Assembly (NCBI GenBank): GCA_964411665.1
Contig: CAYPMR010000005.1
Coordinates: 35,259 to 99,258, forward strand
DNA: 64,000 bases
Direction: 5' to 3'
Source: CALFCE01 sp964411665
Lineage (GTDB): Bacteria > Pseudomonadota > Gammaproteobacteria > Granulosicoccales > Granulosicoccaceae
The notes under the pieces are model-generated. The model did no database searches and had not been told where the DNA came from. It saw nothing but the letters and a program-made list of their open reading frames with translations. The stretch's first letter is position 1. The number at the start of each line of letters is the position of its first letter. Both the position numbers and the translations under genes were made by a program. Shown here piece by piece: positions 43,166 through 52,854 of this stretch.

Positions 43166-45196
43166 ATGACCAAGTTAAACAAGTTGTACTTCTCCTCCAA
43201 ACCACCGTCCACGAGCGGCCTGCTGCGTGGTTTTCATCTGTTTTCGGTCATGCTGCTGTTAGCCGGATGTGGCGGTTCTTCGGGAGGCTCGCCGGGTGAT
43301 GACCCTATAACGGCAATTGATAGCCCTACAGTTCAGGCATCGCAACCGATGTTGGCTGACATGGTGCTAGCTGATACACCCGATCCTCTGATGTCTGACG
43401 AGATCGTGCTGGAGAACGCATCCACTACAGAAGGAACAAATGTAGAGGAAAATTTATCTGTCCTGGATAACAGCGCTCAAGTCACCAATACAAACAGCCC
43501 AACTGTTAGTACTTTAAACACCAGCAATGCAAACGCTGTGGTTATGCAGGCGTTTGATGTATTTGCCGGCCGTGCGTATGACAGACGACTAACTGCGTAT
43601 CCCTATGTGGTACAGGCGCCACCATTGATGCCTAATGTCAATGCGCTGGGAAGACAGTTTTACTACGACACTCTGGCTTGTGACAACAACGGAGAAAAAA
43701 CAGAAAACAACTTTACAACGGGAGCAGGGTTTGGTGACTTTAACTTCTATGACACCACTTACGTTAACTGTTCTGTTGGTCTTGAAATTCTGACTGGTCG
43801 CGCCATTCTTTCAGCGGATACTTGCTGTAATAACGGTTATAAAAAAGAATTCAGTAATAACTTCGCCGTTGAATTTGGTGATAGTGGCAGAATGAGCTTG
43901 TCAGGCACGTATGAGAATAACCATTTCATATCGGTCGATAACTTCAACTATGAATTCAACTACAGCGGTGGTTCGCTATCTGTTCTTGGCGCTACTACGG
44001 CAAGAACAAGTAGCTCTATGTCTGGCTCATTTTCCATGTCACCACCTGTGTTGCAGAACCAGTCTGTGTTTGTCTCTATAGATCAGCCGTTTGAGAACGA
44101 TGATAATTTAAGTAACTTGCGCTACACACGCGGTTCAATGCGAATCGCGGCTGATGATAGCGAAATTGTTGTTAATGCAGACAATGGCGATGCCGAGACT
44201 GTGATGGTTACTGTGACTGCTGCAGGTGAGTCCATCACGTCGATTGAACCCTGGTCCAACTGGTTTCATGCATTGTCCTTTATAGCACCAACACTGGGAC
44301 AGGATTTGATTGTCACAGCAGCTGATGGCGATGGCACTGAATTGAATCAGAATACCTATCGGGGAGTGATTTCTGAAGTATTTAAAGTGGCGACTGGTGA
44401 ACGTTTTGGCGCGACGATTCTGGGTCTCCCTGGTTTTCCCTTTCCGCGATATCCGTCCGAGCTGTTCAATGGCAATACAGGTTTTGCTGCTGAACAGATC
44501 CAGGTCTGTGACAACGGAGGCAATGCTTCTCTGAGGCCTTTCGGGTGGGGCACTAGACAAGGAACCACTGGATGGCGTTCAGTTTTTACTGACTGCATAA
44601 GAGAAAACAGGACGTACAACGGAAATATCAGTACACGTGACTTTGGAAATCACACCCATTTTTCATCCGGACTCACCGTGTCAGATGATTCGGGTAGTAA
44701 AACATTTGAGGGCACTGTGCATTACAAGCACAGGGAAGACTTTGGTGACGGCCTGAGACCATTTTTCGATTATGTGTTGGATAACGTCTATCTGGACTCT
44801 ACTGCTAATAATGATTTGTTCGTATTGAGTGATGCTAACTTACTCTATTCGGCAAGAAATCAGTTCCCGGTAACACATAGTAATACAACATTGGCGGGGC
44901 GCTTCTCACTATCAAGCAACGCAACTAATCACAGTACGATTAATGTGCTGATTGCTGAAGAATTTAGCTTTGACCATATTGGATCAATACATGAGCCGAC
45001 TACCGTATCATCTGACAAAGGTGTCCTTTATATAAATGCCGGTAACGGTAACGAATTGTTTTTGAACGCGACGACTGGAAATAGCGAGACATTTACTGTT
45101 CTTATTTATCAGCCTGGACAATCACCTGTTACGATCACGGAGAACTGGCAGGATTGGCAATCGCTGCTGCAGTACAATTTTGAATTGACCCAATGA
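43166..45196 (+). CDS. Large lipoprotein of unknown function with a duplicated domain
   Basis: A 676-residue predicted lipoprotein (lipobox LLAGC, cysteine 35) with a threonine/serine-rich linker to residue about 125. It then has two copies of one module, about 125-372 and 396-671. Matching points in order: a cysteine-bearing strand (LACDNNG / QVCDNGG), a second cysteine (VNCSVG / TDCIREN), FSMSPPV / FSLSSNA, INADNG-like VNADNGDAETVMVTV / LNATTGNSETFTVLI, and a closing EPWSNWFHAL / ENWQDWQSLL. It is probably surface or periplasmic. I do not recognise the family. Confidence 0.85.
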   Translation: MTKLNKLYFSSKPPSTSGLLRGFHLFSVMLLLAGCGGSSGGSPGDDPITAIDSPTVQASQPMLADMVLADTPDPLMSDEIVLENASTTEGTNVEENLSVLDNSAQVTNTNSPTVSTLNTSNANAVVMQAFDVFAGRAYDRRLTAYPYVVQAPPLMPNVNALGRQFYYDTLACDNNGEKTENNFTTGAGFGDFNFYDTTYVNCSVGLEILTGRAILSADTCCNNGYKKEFSNNFAVEFGDSGRMSLSGTYENNHFISVDNFNYEFNYSGGSLSVLGATTARTSSSMSGSFSMSPPVLQNQSVFVSIDQPFENDDNLSNLRYTRGSMRIAADDSEIVVNADNGDAETVMVTVTAAGESITSIEPWSNWFHALSFIAPTLGQDLIVTAADGDGTELNQNTYRGVISEVFKVATGERFGATILGLPGFPFPRYPSELFNGNTGFAAEQIQVCDNGGNASLRPFGWGTRQGTTGWRSVFTDCIRENRTYNGNISTRDFGNHTHFSSGLTVSDDSGSKTFEGTVHYKHREDFGDGLRPFFDYVLDNVYLDSTANNDLFVLSDANLLYSARNQFPVTHSNTTLAGRFSLSSNATNHSTINVLIAEEFSFDHIGSIHEPTTVSSDKGVLYINAGNGNELFLNATTGNSETFTVLIYQPGQSPVTITENWQDWQSLLQYNFELTQ

Positions 45197-45344
45197 TAGG
45201 GTGAATTGAGCAGGATAAAAGCAGGGCGATGTTCTTGAATCAAACTGTAATAGTTGAATCTTAAGGGAACAGCAGGGTTTTGAGCGCTCAATGGTGCTTT
45301 AAATAAAAAAATATTGTGTCGCTTATAGCTATACAATTAGGACC

Positions 45345-47408
45345 ATGCGTTCCCGGACTTTTTTGTTGTTCCTGTTCTTGTGTTATCTCCTGTGCCTGCC
45401 GGCCAGATTAGTTGTTGCGGCCAGCAACGACTCCCACGATTTAGCCGCACTTGAAAATGAGCTGCCTGTTGATAAGTTGATTATTCAGGCAGCATCACAA
45501 CCCGTTTTTACCAGCGCCCAGGGTTTTATCCGCGAAAGTTGTCAGCAGGTTACGGGTGAGGTATTTGATGGAAATTCCACAACATTACCTGCTTCCTGGC
45601 TGGCTTACTCGGACTCAACTGATGATTCATCGGTGCAACCTGCCACCGAAGCTGTTGAGCGGCGTGGTCAGCAAGTAGGCACTCGTTATACCTGGCTAAC
45701 CCGTTTGCTCGATGAGGTTCAATTGTCAGTGCTGGGTACCCCCGCGCGCCCAGTGCTGACCCTGCAAATCGGTGATGAATTTCCTGTACTGCGATTGCTG
45801 ATTCGCGGAGACTGCTCTGTTGTTAATGCACAGCGCGTTGAATACCGCCGTTATAAATCTGCAACCGATGAAGCCCCATCGCGAATGCTCGCCTACCAAC
45901 TGCAATCACTTGATGAGCAGGGTGATGCTTTTGGCGAACCGCAATTACTGAATCCTGAAATTGAATTTGAACCGGGTACACAGTCAGACGTTACCGAGGC
46001 CATCGTACCTGTCGCCATGATTGATTCGGGCGTTAACTATCTGCTGCCTGAGATAGCAGATAAGTTATTACGTGATCCATCAGGTCAGATGGCTGGTTAC
46101 GATTATTGGGACAATGATGATCGGCCGTTTGATTTAAATCTGCGTGGTTCGATATTTAACATCCAACGTCACGGTACACGTACTGCTTCACTGGTAATGA
46201 CAGAAGCACCCGCAGCGCGTGTTGCTCCGTTTCGTTTCCCACGCCCACATATGCACCGTATGCGTGAGCTGCTCGCACATATTGATTCGCTAGATATAAA
46301 GTTGGTGGGCATGGCACTCGGCGGAAACCGCGAAGAAGAGTGGGAAGCGTTTGAACAGGCAGCAAAGCAGTATCCGGAAATGTTGTTTGTTGTCTCAGCG
46401 GGCAACAACGGACGCAATATTGATCAAGAGCCTGTCTATCCTGCGGCATTGCATTTGGCTAATATGATTGTCGTCACTTCCGCGGATGACAGCACTCTGC
46501 CGGCTCGCGGTAGTAACTGGGGTCGTGGTCATGTTGATTATTTACTGCCTGCTGAGCACGTCAATGTACTGGATTTTGATGGCACGCAAACACGGGTTTC
46601 TGGTTCCAGTTATGCTGTGTCGCGAATGGTGGCATTACTGGTTAGATTGCAAACTCAAAACCCGGACTGGGTAGCTGATGATTTCAAGGCGGAATTGCGT
46701 CGGCGTTTCAATGACGGTAAGCGGGCTCGCTTTATCGGTGGCGGCTACATAGGCGATCCGTTATCGGTTGCACCCGATCAGGTGTTGATAGAAGAGTTGT
46801 CGAAGCAGCAGAAAAGCGGCAAAGTCGTTGAGTCATTTTCTGCTGATAGCTCGCATCCGCAATTTCAGCTGGATTACGAAATGCTTGTGCTGGATTCGCG
46901 CTGGGACGACAAGCGCATCACTGACATTCAAAATATGATTGCCAGCGTCCTGTCGCAATGCAATATTCAAGTCAGTGGGTCGTTGATACGCCGTCTGGCG
47001 GTGGCACCCCATCTGGCAACCATGAGCATCGGCAACTCTCGAACCTTACTTGATCATGTTCGCCCTGATAAACCGTCCATCGTACTCACCACAATCACAC
47101 GCACATTGTTCGAAGACAATGGTGAGGCTTATAGATACGATGCGGAAGCATTCGGTCGGGGTAATACACGTGGCAGGGACTGGTTGCGTGACACTGTCTG
47201 GATTAGTCAGGATGTACAGGATGCAGGCCTTGCTGCTGTGCATGAACTTGTTCATGTACTGATGAACGATGGTGGTCATGTTGATCAAGCCAACAACCTG
47301 ATGAATACAAAAACCGCATTGAATAACCGATTGCTGAACAGCCTGCAATGCAGAGCGATGCATGACAACGGGTTGAGTAATGGATTGTTGGTGGAGCAGG
47401 AAGGCTGA
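45345..47408 (+). CDS. Secreted subtilase with a C-terminal zinc-protease-like motif
   Basis: A 687-residue exported protein (signal peptide to about residue 26). The subtilisin-type domain spans about 220-465, with catalytic aspartate 227 (VAMIDSGVN), histidine 276 (QRHGTRTAS), oxyanion asparagine 354 (SAGNNG) and serine 422 in VSGSSYA (usual GTSMA). The C-terminal part (about 505-660) carries AVHELVHVLMNDGGH (HExxH at 633-637, histidine 645) followed by NNLMN, as in zinc metalloproteases with a Met-turn. So two protease centres appear on one chain. Residues 30-215 are unlike a standard propeptide. No frameshift seen. Confidence 0.85.
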   Translation: MRSRTFLLFLFLCYLLCLPARLVVAASNDSHDLAALENELPVDKLIIQAASQPVFTSAQGFIRESCQQVTGEVFDGNSTTLPASWLAYSDSTDDSSVQPATEAVERRGQQVGTRYTWLTRLLDEVQLSVLGTPARPVLTLQIGDEFPVLRLLIRGDCSVVNAQRVEYRRYKSATDEAPSRMLAYQLQSLDEQGDAFGEPQLLNPEIEFEPGTQSDVTEAIVPVAMIDSGVNYLLPEIADKLLRDPSGQMAGYDYWDNDDRPFDLNLRGSIFNIQRHGTRTASLVMTEAPAARVAPFRFPRPHMHRMRELLAHIDSLDIKLVGMALGGNREEEWEAFEQAAKQYPEMLFVVSAGNNGRNIDQEPVYPAALHLANMIVVTSADDSTLPARGSNWGRGHVDYLLPAEHVNVLDFDGTQTRVSGSSYAVSRMVALLVRLQTQNPDWVADDFKAELRRRFNDGKRARFIGGGYIGDPLSVAPDQVLIEELSKQQKSGKVVESFSADSSHPQFQLDYEMLVLDSRWDDKRITDIQNMIASVLSQCNIQVSGSLIRRLAVAPHLATMSIGNSRTLLDHVRPDKPSIVLTTITRTLFEDNGEAYRYDAEAFGRGNTRGRDWLRDTVWISQDVQDAGLAAVHELVHVLMNDGGHVDQANNLMNTKTALNNRLLNSLQCRAMHDNGLSNGLLVEQEG

Positions 47409-47592
47409 AATCTAGCCGAGTTGGATAGTATGTAATGTAGTAGTAATGCAAAGCGTACGTATACGGGTTTACTTAGAGCTGTCCACTGTGCCATTGTATC
47501 TGTCAATCGTCCGCTGTGACGCTGAACATCCATACTTGAATTTGCTCTGAAACTCGCTCGTACTTATAAGGATATGTCTGCAGGAATTCATC

Positions 47593-48477
47593 ATGTCAAA
47601 AGAACTTGAAATAGATCAGAAAATCTACGACCTCTACGATGAGTATTGCCACTCTGGTATGAACCGTCGAACCTTTCTACAACGCGCCAGCGCAATCACT
47701 ATTGCTGGTGTATCCGGACTGACTATGGCGCAGGCACTGTTGCCGCGTTACGCTGAAGCCGCTACGGTATCGTTTACCGACAAACGTATTAAGGCCAATT
47801 ACATTGACTATCCATCACCCGGTGGTACCTCGGGTGAGATGCGCGGTTATTTGGTTGCCCCGACCACTGAAGGCCCTCATCCCGCTGTGCTTGTTATCCA
47901 TGAAAACCGGGGTCTTAATCCCTATATCGAAGATGTCGCACGGCGCCTTGCGATCGAGGGTTTTTTAGCACTGGCACCTGATGGGTTATCACCTGTGGGT
48001 GGTTATCCCGGTAATGACGATGACGGTAAGGTGTTACAAAGAAGTCTGGATCAGACGAAACTGAAACAGGACATGCTGAACAGCGCTGTATTTTTGCAAG
48101 GTCACGAGCTATCAACAGGTAAGTTGGGTGCAACTGGTTTTTGTTGGGGTGGTGGTACTACCAATTTCCTGGCGGTTCAAATGGGTTCAGATCTCAGTGC
48201 GGGTGTACCCTTTTACGGTGTGGGTCCCACTTTGTCTGAAGTGCCGGCAATAAAAGCGCAGCTTGCCATTCAATCGGCGGAGGATGACAAGCGCATCAAT
48301 GCTATGTGGCCGGATTTTGAAGCTGCACTGAAGAAAAACAATAAAAACTATAATCGCTTTTTGTATGAAGGCACTCGTCATGGTTTCCATAACAATTCAA
48401 CCCCGCGCTTTGATGAATCAGCTGCTGACCTTGCGTGGCAGAGAACGCTGGAATTGTTTAAATCAACACTGACATAA
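47593..48477 (+). CDS. Tat-exported dienelactone hydrolase-family protein
   Basis: A 294-residue alpha/beta hydrolase. A twin-arginine signal (NRRTFLQRASAITIAGVSG) precedes the mature domain, so it is folded before export. The catalytic triad of dienelactone hydrolase is visible: cysteine in GFCWGGG, aspartate in SAEDDKR and histidine in TRHGFHN; HENRGLNPYIEDVARRLA is the oxyanion region. It may act on lactones or esters; the substrate is not evident. The 184-base spacer before it has nothing I can name. Confidence 0.92.
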   Translation: MSKELEIDQKIYDLYDEYCHSGMNRRTFLQRASAITIAGVSGLTMAQALLPRYAEAATVSFTDKRIKANYIDYPSPGGTSGEMRGYLVAPTTEGPHPAVLVIHENRGLNPYIEDVARRLAIEGFLALAPDGLSPVGGYPGNDDDGKVLQRSLDQTKLKQDMLNSAVFLQGHELSTGKLGATGFCWGGGTTNFLAVQMGSDLSAGVPFYGVGPTLSEVPAIKAQLAIQSAEDDKRINAMWPDFEAALKKNNKNYNRFLYEGTRHGFHNNSTPRFDESAADLAWQRTLELFKSTLT

Positions 48478-48560
48478 AAAGTTTCGAATTTTCGTGGACT
48501 TTCAGACCACTGGCTAGTGATCAGCACTCCGTCAGAACTGAATCGATAGTGAGTTGATGC

Positions 48561-49307
48561 ATGCGTATATATTTAAGCCTGTTTATTTTTTTGTTGCTGA
48601 ATGTTTGGTCGGCGATGGCGTTTGCGCAATCGATGACACTGAATGTGTCGAATGAAAATTTTGAGGTCACCAACGTTTTTAGTGACGTTGATGAATTTTC
48701 ATTTACCATCGAAATCGATGAGCCGCTTGCAGTTGGTGTGTTTGACAATCCACCGATTATCAGTGTCAGTTATCGGGTTTTCGGCAGACTGGTAGCAGGT
48801 ACACCATCGGGCTTCCCATCATTCGAACTTGTACGCGAAATTACTGGCGAGGAGTTTTATGCCCAGGGCAGCTCCTTGAGTTTCGAAATAGCCGATACTG
48901 CTGTGCTCGAAGATGGTGTTCAGATTGCAGAGCTTGCAGGTAGTGAAATGGTCTTTCAGTTTAATGGGCGTGAGATCAATAATGGCAGATTTCACCCAGC
49001 ACTGTTTCAGCTCAATGCAGATGGCACGGGTCGAATACAGAACAGTAATAATGTACCCACGCTTGAGCCATTATTAGAAGTCGAGATGGGGTCAGAGTAT
49101 ATAAATGATTTATTCTTTGACGCGGGTAATATCACTTTGATAACTGGCACAGGGGCGAGTAGTATTCAGACAGACACCGGTGGCAGTGGACAGACAAGTG
49201 TGGTTGAAATTGTTGCTTTGTTGTTGTTTAGCCTGATAGTACTTGCCCAGCCAGCCAGACTAAATAAGCACGGAAAGGCTTTCAATCCGGGTGACCTTAG
49301 CAAATGA
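48561..49307 (+). CDS. Secreted protein with a C-terminal Gly-rich/transmembrane/basic tail
   Basis: A 248-residue protein with a signal peptide (to FAQS) and a beta-rich body I do not recognise. Near its end TGGSGQTS is followed by a membrane segment (VVEIVALLLFSLIVLA) and a basic tail (PARLNKHGK). This resembles the tripartite sorting tails such as GlyGly-CTERM, but the last about 19 residues are longer than usual for that class. It may be anchored or processed at the membrane. Confidence 0.8.
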   Translation: MRIYLSLFIFLLLNVWSAMAFAQSMTLNVSNENFEVTNVFSDVDEFSFTIEIDEPLAVGVFDNPPIISVSYRVFGRLVAGTPSGFPSFELVREITGEEFYAQGSSLSFEIADTAVLEDGVQIAELAGSEMVFQFNGREINNGRFHPALFQLNADGTGRIQNSNNVPTLEPLLEVEMGSEYINDLFFDAGNITLITGTGASSIQTDTGGSGQTSVVEIVALLLFSLIVLAQPARLNKHGKAFNPGDLSK

Positions 49308-49335
49308 AATGATCAGCATTATCAAGAAAACTGAT

Positions 49336-51204
49336 TTAAAGCTGCTCAGAAGCTGCCTCTAAATCGGGAAATGCGAACGAGACATCACGACAATTTACCG
49401 CATCATCCGAAACCAATAGTTCGTTGCATCGGTAAGCTGCCAAACTTGAGTTGAACTGTACACAATCCGCTACGCTGATTCGTTGGGTCGTGCTTCGTTG
49501 AACAAAAAACGGTTCGGAGAAGCGATTGTAAAACACGCTAGTCAGCCCGTTTTCATCAATAGCATATAGGGCAGCTTGATTTGTTCCACATAAGCCCGAT
49601 TCCAGTTCCAGTGCATAAACTGGCTGTCCATTTTCCAATGCCGCTGCGAAACACTGGATGTCTATTCGTGAATTTTCCAGAAAGGGGTGTGCTGATGATT
49701 CAATGGGAACACTACAATCCAAAGCGCTAGCTCCTGCGAACTGATCCGTAAATTCCGATGATGCTGCGGTGATTTCAGTGGTATCAGCCAAAGCGTAATT
49801 CGTTGCACTGAGCAGCGTAGTCAATCCGCCGCTTCGCAAGGTAGAGGAAACCAGCCCATCGGTATTAAATGCTAAACGGTTTGGATAGCCCGTGGTGTTA
49901 TCTTCAAATACTGGGGTCAATACAAATTCATAGTCGATTCCCGTTACAAGCTGCGATACTACAATCTGTTGTTTGTTCTGTATACGAAGCACCCCGCCTG
50001 TGCCTTGTACAGAAACGTAGTCAACGATTTTGTTTGTTGGCGCCTGCCAAGTAATCGACACATCCTGATTTTCCAGAAGGCGTACATCCAAATCCAAAGA
50101 GCGAATGTCTTCTGGAGTCTCAGGATTGACTCTTTGCGCCAATGCTGGAAGCTCTGAAACTGTAAAGCCGGGGGTGGTTACTTGAGATAGTGGCAATCCA
50201 AAATTCTGATTAAGCGCATCACAATGCTCTTCGATTTCCAGAAATCTTATTGAATCAGTCGGAATGCCTGTTGGGGGCCTTTCCACTGCAACGAAAATGG
50301 TGTGAACATTTTCACCGAATTGAAAATTACCACAGTGCTCTATCAGCCTGCTGTTTACTTTTATGGTCAAATTGTTGTTGATAATTTCAGCTTCTCTAAT
50401 ATCAATATCAGAACCACTGGGCGTACTACCATCGCTAGAGACTGTAACTACAAACTCTGAATTAAAATTAACAGAAGGTAGTTCAGCAGCAATGTTGTTA
50501 ACTAATGATGAATCAAATTGAGTAAGGATATTTTCGTAAGCATTTGCGAAGGCTTCAGTATCATTAAAAATACTGAAGTCACGATTGATCGCTAACTGAG
50601 GCGTGGGGAATGCGCGTAGTACTCGTACATTTAATCTATTACTATTGTCAATCGCTGAGCTTTCCAAATTTGTCTGAGTGTCTAGTTCTCCCAGCATTTG
50701 ATTTTGAGTAAAACGCAATGTACCCAGCTGTAACACACCAGACTCAAGGCTGACTGGCAATACCCCTGTAATTGCACGGTATATCAACTGTTGTTGATCG
50801 ATAACGACTGGTGATAAAACGCATTCACTTTGCTCAACTTCCAAGCCTACGATGCCGATTCCCGCATCTGATAATTCAATGGCAGTGCGCCAGGAGCTAC
50901 AACCATCGAACCCACTCATCTGTCGCTCGTCGAAATCAAACTGTAATGTGAATTGAGTGTCGTCTGCGGCGGGAACGATAAGGCCATTGCCGGATGATGC
51001 GAAGAACCAACTTGAATTGGCAAGACTGGCAAACAGTTCTGGAGGGTTTGAATCCCCGATTGTATTCGAGATAGGGCTGGTCGGTGTTTGTTGGGATAAT
51101 GAATTAGAATCAATTAATTCATCTCCGCCGCCACAAGCAGTCACAGCGAGGCCTATGGCTATTGCTGTACCTAAAAAATCCTTTTTCAAATTTAGATTGG
51201 ACAT
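49336..51204 (-). CDS. Large lipoprotein with META-like and fibronectin-like regions
   Basis: A 622-residue predicted lipoprotein; I start at the ATG at 51204 (SNLNLKKDF, then lipobox TACGGG) rather than 34 codons upstream. Around residues 55-165 is a META/HslJ-like stretch (NSSWFFASSGNGLIVPAADD, MSGFDGCSSWR, FTQNQMLGEL). A middle region with SRLIEHCGNFQF is unrecognised. Around 385-460 is a fibronectin type III-like part (VSITWQAPTNKIVDYVSVQG, YEFVLTPVFEDN). Several cysteines in the C-terminal third could form disulfides. Role unknown. Confidence 0.8.
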   Translation of the reverse strand: MSNLNLKKDFLGTAIAIGLAVTACGGGDELIDSNSLSQQTPTSPISNTIGDSNPPELFASLANSSWFFASSGNGLIVPAADDTQFTLQFDFDERQMSGFDGCSSWRTAIELSDAGIGIVGLEVEQSECVLSPVVIDQQQLIYRAITGVLPVSLESGVLQLGTLRFTQNQMLGELDTQTNLESSAIDNSNRLNVRVLRAFPTPQLAINRDFSIFNDTEAFANAYENILTQFDSSLVNNIAAELPSVNFNSEFVVTVSSDGSTPSGSDIDIREAEIINNNLTIKVNSRLIEHCGNFQFGENVHTIFVAVERPPTGIPTDSIRFLEIEEHCDALNQNFGLPLSQVTTPGFTVSELPALAQRVNPETPEDIRSLDLDVRLLENQDVSITWQAPTNKIVDYVSVQGTGGVLRIQNKQQIVVSQLVTGIDYEFVLTPVFEDNTTGYPNRLAFNTDGLVSSTLRSGGLTTLLSATNYALADTTEITAASSEFTDQFAGASALDCSVPIESSAHPFLENSRIDIQCFAAALENGQPVYALELESGLCGTNQAALYAIDENGLTSVFYNRFSEPFFVQRSTTQRISVADCVQFNSSLAAYRCNELLVSDDAVNCRDVSFAFPDLEAASEQL

Positions 51205-51302
51205 GCACCCTATTGTAACTACGAGCAGTAGAGAACATGCCTTGTCTCTATTACAGTTGTGTAAATCTAGTATAAAACCATCAGATATAATGCTGTACGT
51301 AT

Positions 51303-52211
51303 TCAAACAACCAAGCGCTTGTCTTCGCTCATTGTTACTTCCTCATCAGTCTCCTGATCTGCAAACGCTTTCTGGATTAATCTTGAAAATACATCCGCGA
51401 CTTCCCGATTAGGTCCGTCAGAAATATACATATTGACTCGATAGAGCGGGAGTTTCGGTAGTCTTGCCAGGGCATCGTTTACCGGTCCCATGCCGGGTGC
51501 CTTAAAGCCTGCGATGTCGGCTCGAACACCAAGGTCTGCGGCACAGGCTACCGATCCCGAATCATAATTTTGTCCCAGGCCAACCGCGTCCACCCATCGA
51601 ATGCCTGCTTCGTCCAGCGCTGCGATAACTGGTTTGCGGAAAACACAGTTTTCAGTAAAGCCTAATGGCAGGGGGTCGAGCATCCAGGCACGTCCGTTGA
51701 TCGCGCCGGTCCAGACAAGATCACGTTCCAACAACAGTGTTCCGCTTGCATTGATATCCAGCTCGGTAGTTAACACAACGTCGATTAAACCAGCTTCAAA
51801 ATCTTGTAGCAGGGTGCGTGTATTGTCTACAACCAGGCTAACTGAGACACGCGGGAAGGCATGCACAAACTGTTTCAAGATGGCGGGTATGTGGGGTTCG
51901 ACTATATCGTGCGGCACACCAAATCTTAGTTGCCCGCCACTGTCACGACTGATTAACCGATCAACTGCTTCATCATTCATGGCCACCAGCTTCCGTGCAT
52001 AGCTCACCAATTGTTCGCCTTGTGGGGTTGCGCTCATAGAGCGGCCATCACGAACCACCAGTGGCATACCCAGCGTTTCTTCCAGACGTTTTAATTGCAT
52101 GCTGACCGTTGATTGAGTCAGATTGAGATGGTTGGCCGCCTTGGTAACCCCTGCCAGATCAACCACTGTAACAAGTGTTCGTAAGGTTCCAATATCGAAA
52201 TTTCTGAGCAT
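51303..52211 (-). CDS. LysR-family transcriptional regulator
   Basis: A 302-residue LysR-type regulator. The N-terminal winged helix-turn-helix is LRTLVTVVDLAGVTKAANHLNLTQSTVSMQLKRLEETLG, followed by the periplasmic-binding-like effector domain from about residue 80. I start at the ATG at 52211, 16 codons inside the longest frame. Two palindromes directly upstream (52224-52261) are its likely operators, overlapping its own start region. The divergent DUF1127 gene is a plausible target. Confidence 0.93.
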   Translation of the reverse strand: MLRNFDIGTLRTLVTVVDLAGVTKAANHLNLTQSTVSMQLKRLEETLGMPLVVRDGRSMSATPQGEQLVSYARKLVAMNDEAVDRLISRDSGGQLRFGVPHDIVEPHIPAILKQFVHAFPRVSVSLVVDNTRTLLQDFEAGLIDVVLTTELDINASGTLLLERDLVWTGAINGRAWMLDPLPLGFTENCVFRKPVIAALDEAGIRWVDAVGLGQNYDSGSVACAADLGVRADIAGFKAPGMGPVNDALARLPKLPLYRVNMYISDGPNREVADVFSRLIQKAFADQETDEEVTMSEDKRLVV

Positions 52212-52223
52212 AGCGCTGGCCTC

Positions 52224-52261
52224 ATTTGATGTATCAAATTTTGTGATTTGAAATATCAAAT
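52224..52261. promoter_or_regulatory. Paired palindromic operators of the LysR gene
   Basis: ATTTGAT-GT-ATCAAAT (52224-52239, 7-bp arms) and ATTTGA-AATA-TCAAAT (52246-52261, 6-bp arms). Their centres are 22 bp apart, two helical turns, which fits a LysR tetramer on one face of the DNA. A further partial half-site (TTCAATATCAAAG) lies near 52304. Confidence 0.75.
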
Positions 52262-52510
52262 ACGTTGATTAGAAAAAGTCTGTTTTTCAGACAGTTTCAA
52301 GACTGTTCAATATCAAAGTCGGTGATAGTAGTTATCCAAAATCATCATTTCAAAAAACACTCAATAGAACGCAAACTCTTTTGAGCAGGAGAAAAAAGGA
52401 ACTCAACAAGTTTATTTTTAATCGCTGGATTCGCTTCTACCGTAACGATTTGCGAAGAACTATTCAATAGGAAAATTTGTAGGGCGTTAAGCTCTATACA
52501 GGAGTAAGAA

Positions 52511-52834
52511 ATGTCTAAGTCATCGTATTTGAATTTGATAGCTGCAGGAGCGTCACGTACACGTTATTCGTTTGTACGAGACTCAATGGTCTGGAGCGCT
52601 TTGCGTGAACGACTGATCAGGCTGAGTGCAGCGGCTGCAATTGCCCGTGAACGCAAGGCTTTAAGCCGTCTCAGCGAGTCCGAGCTGAAAGACATAGGGA
52701 TCACACGTGCTCAGGCAGAAAGGGAAGCCGCGCGCGAGTACTTTGATCTGCCGAGTCAGCGTTTGACAATGTACGGCATGCTTGATTGCGGGAAAGGAAG
52801 CCGATTAGATAATCGCTTTGATAAAACAACGTAA
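52511..52834 (+). CDS. DUF1127-domain protein
   Basis: A 107-residue protein with a central DUF1127 motif (RLSESELKDIGITRAQAEREA, about residues 52-72). Small arginine-rich DUF1127 proteins can bind RNA or act in phosphate and stress regulation in some bacteria. A good AGGAG lies before the ATG. It is divergent from the LysR gene across 299 bases that include the two palindromes; the rest of that spacer is AT-rich without a clear promoter. Confidence 0.88.
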   Translation: MSKSSYLNLIAAGASRTRYSFVRDSMVWSALRERLIRLSAAAAIARERKALSRLSESELKDIGITRAQAEREAAREYFDLPSQRLTMYGMLDCGKGSRLDNRFDKTT

Positions 52835-52854
52835 GCGGTTCAGTAATGTTGTCT

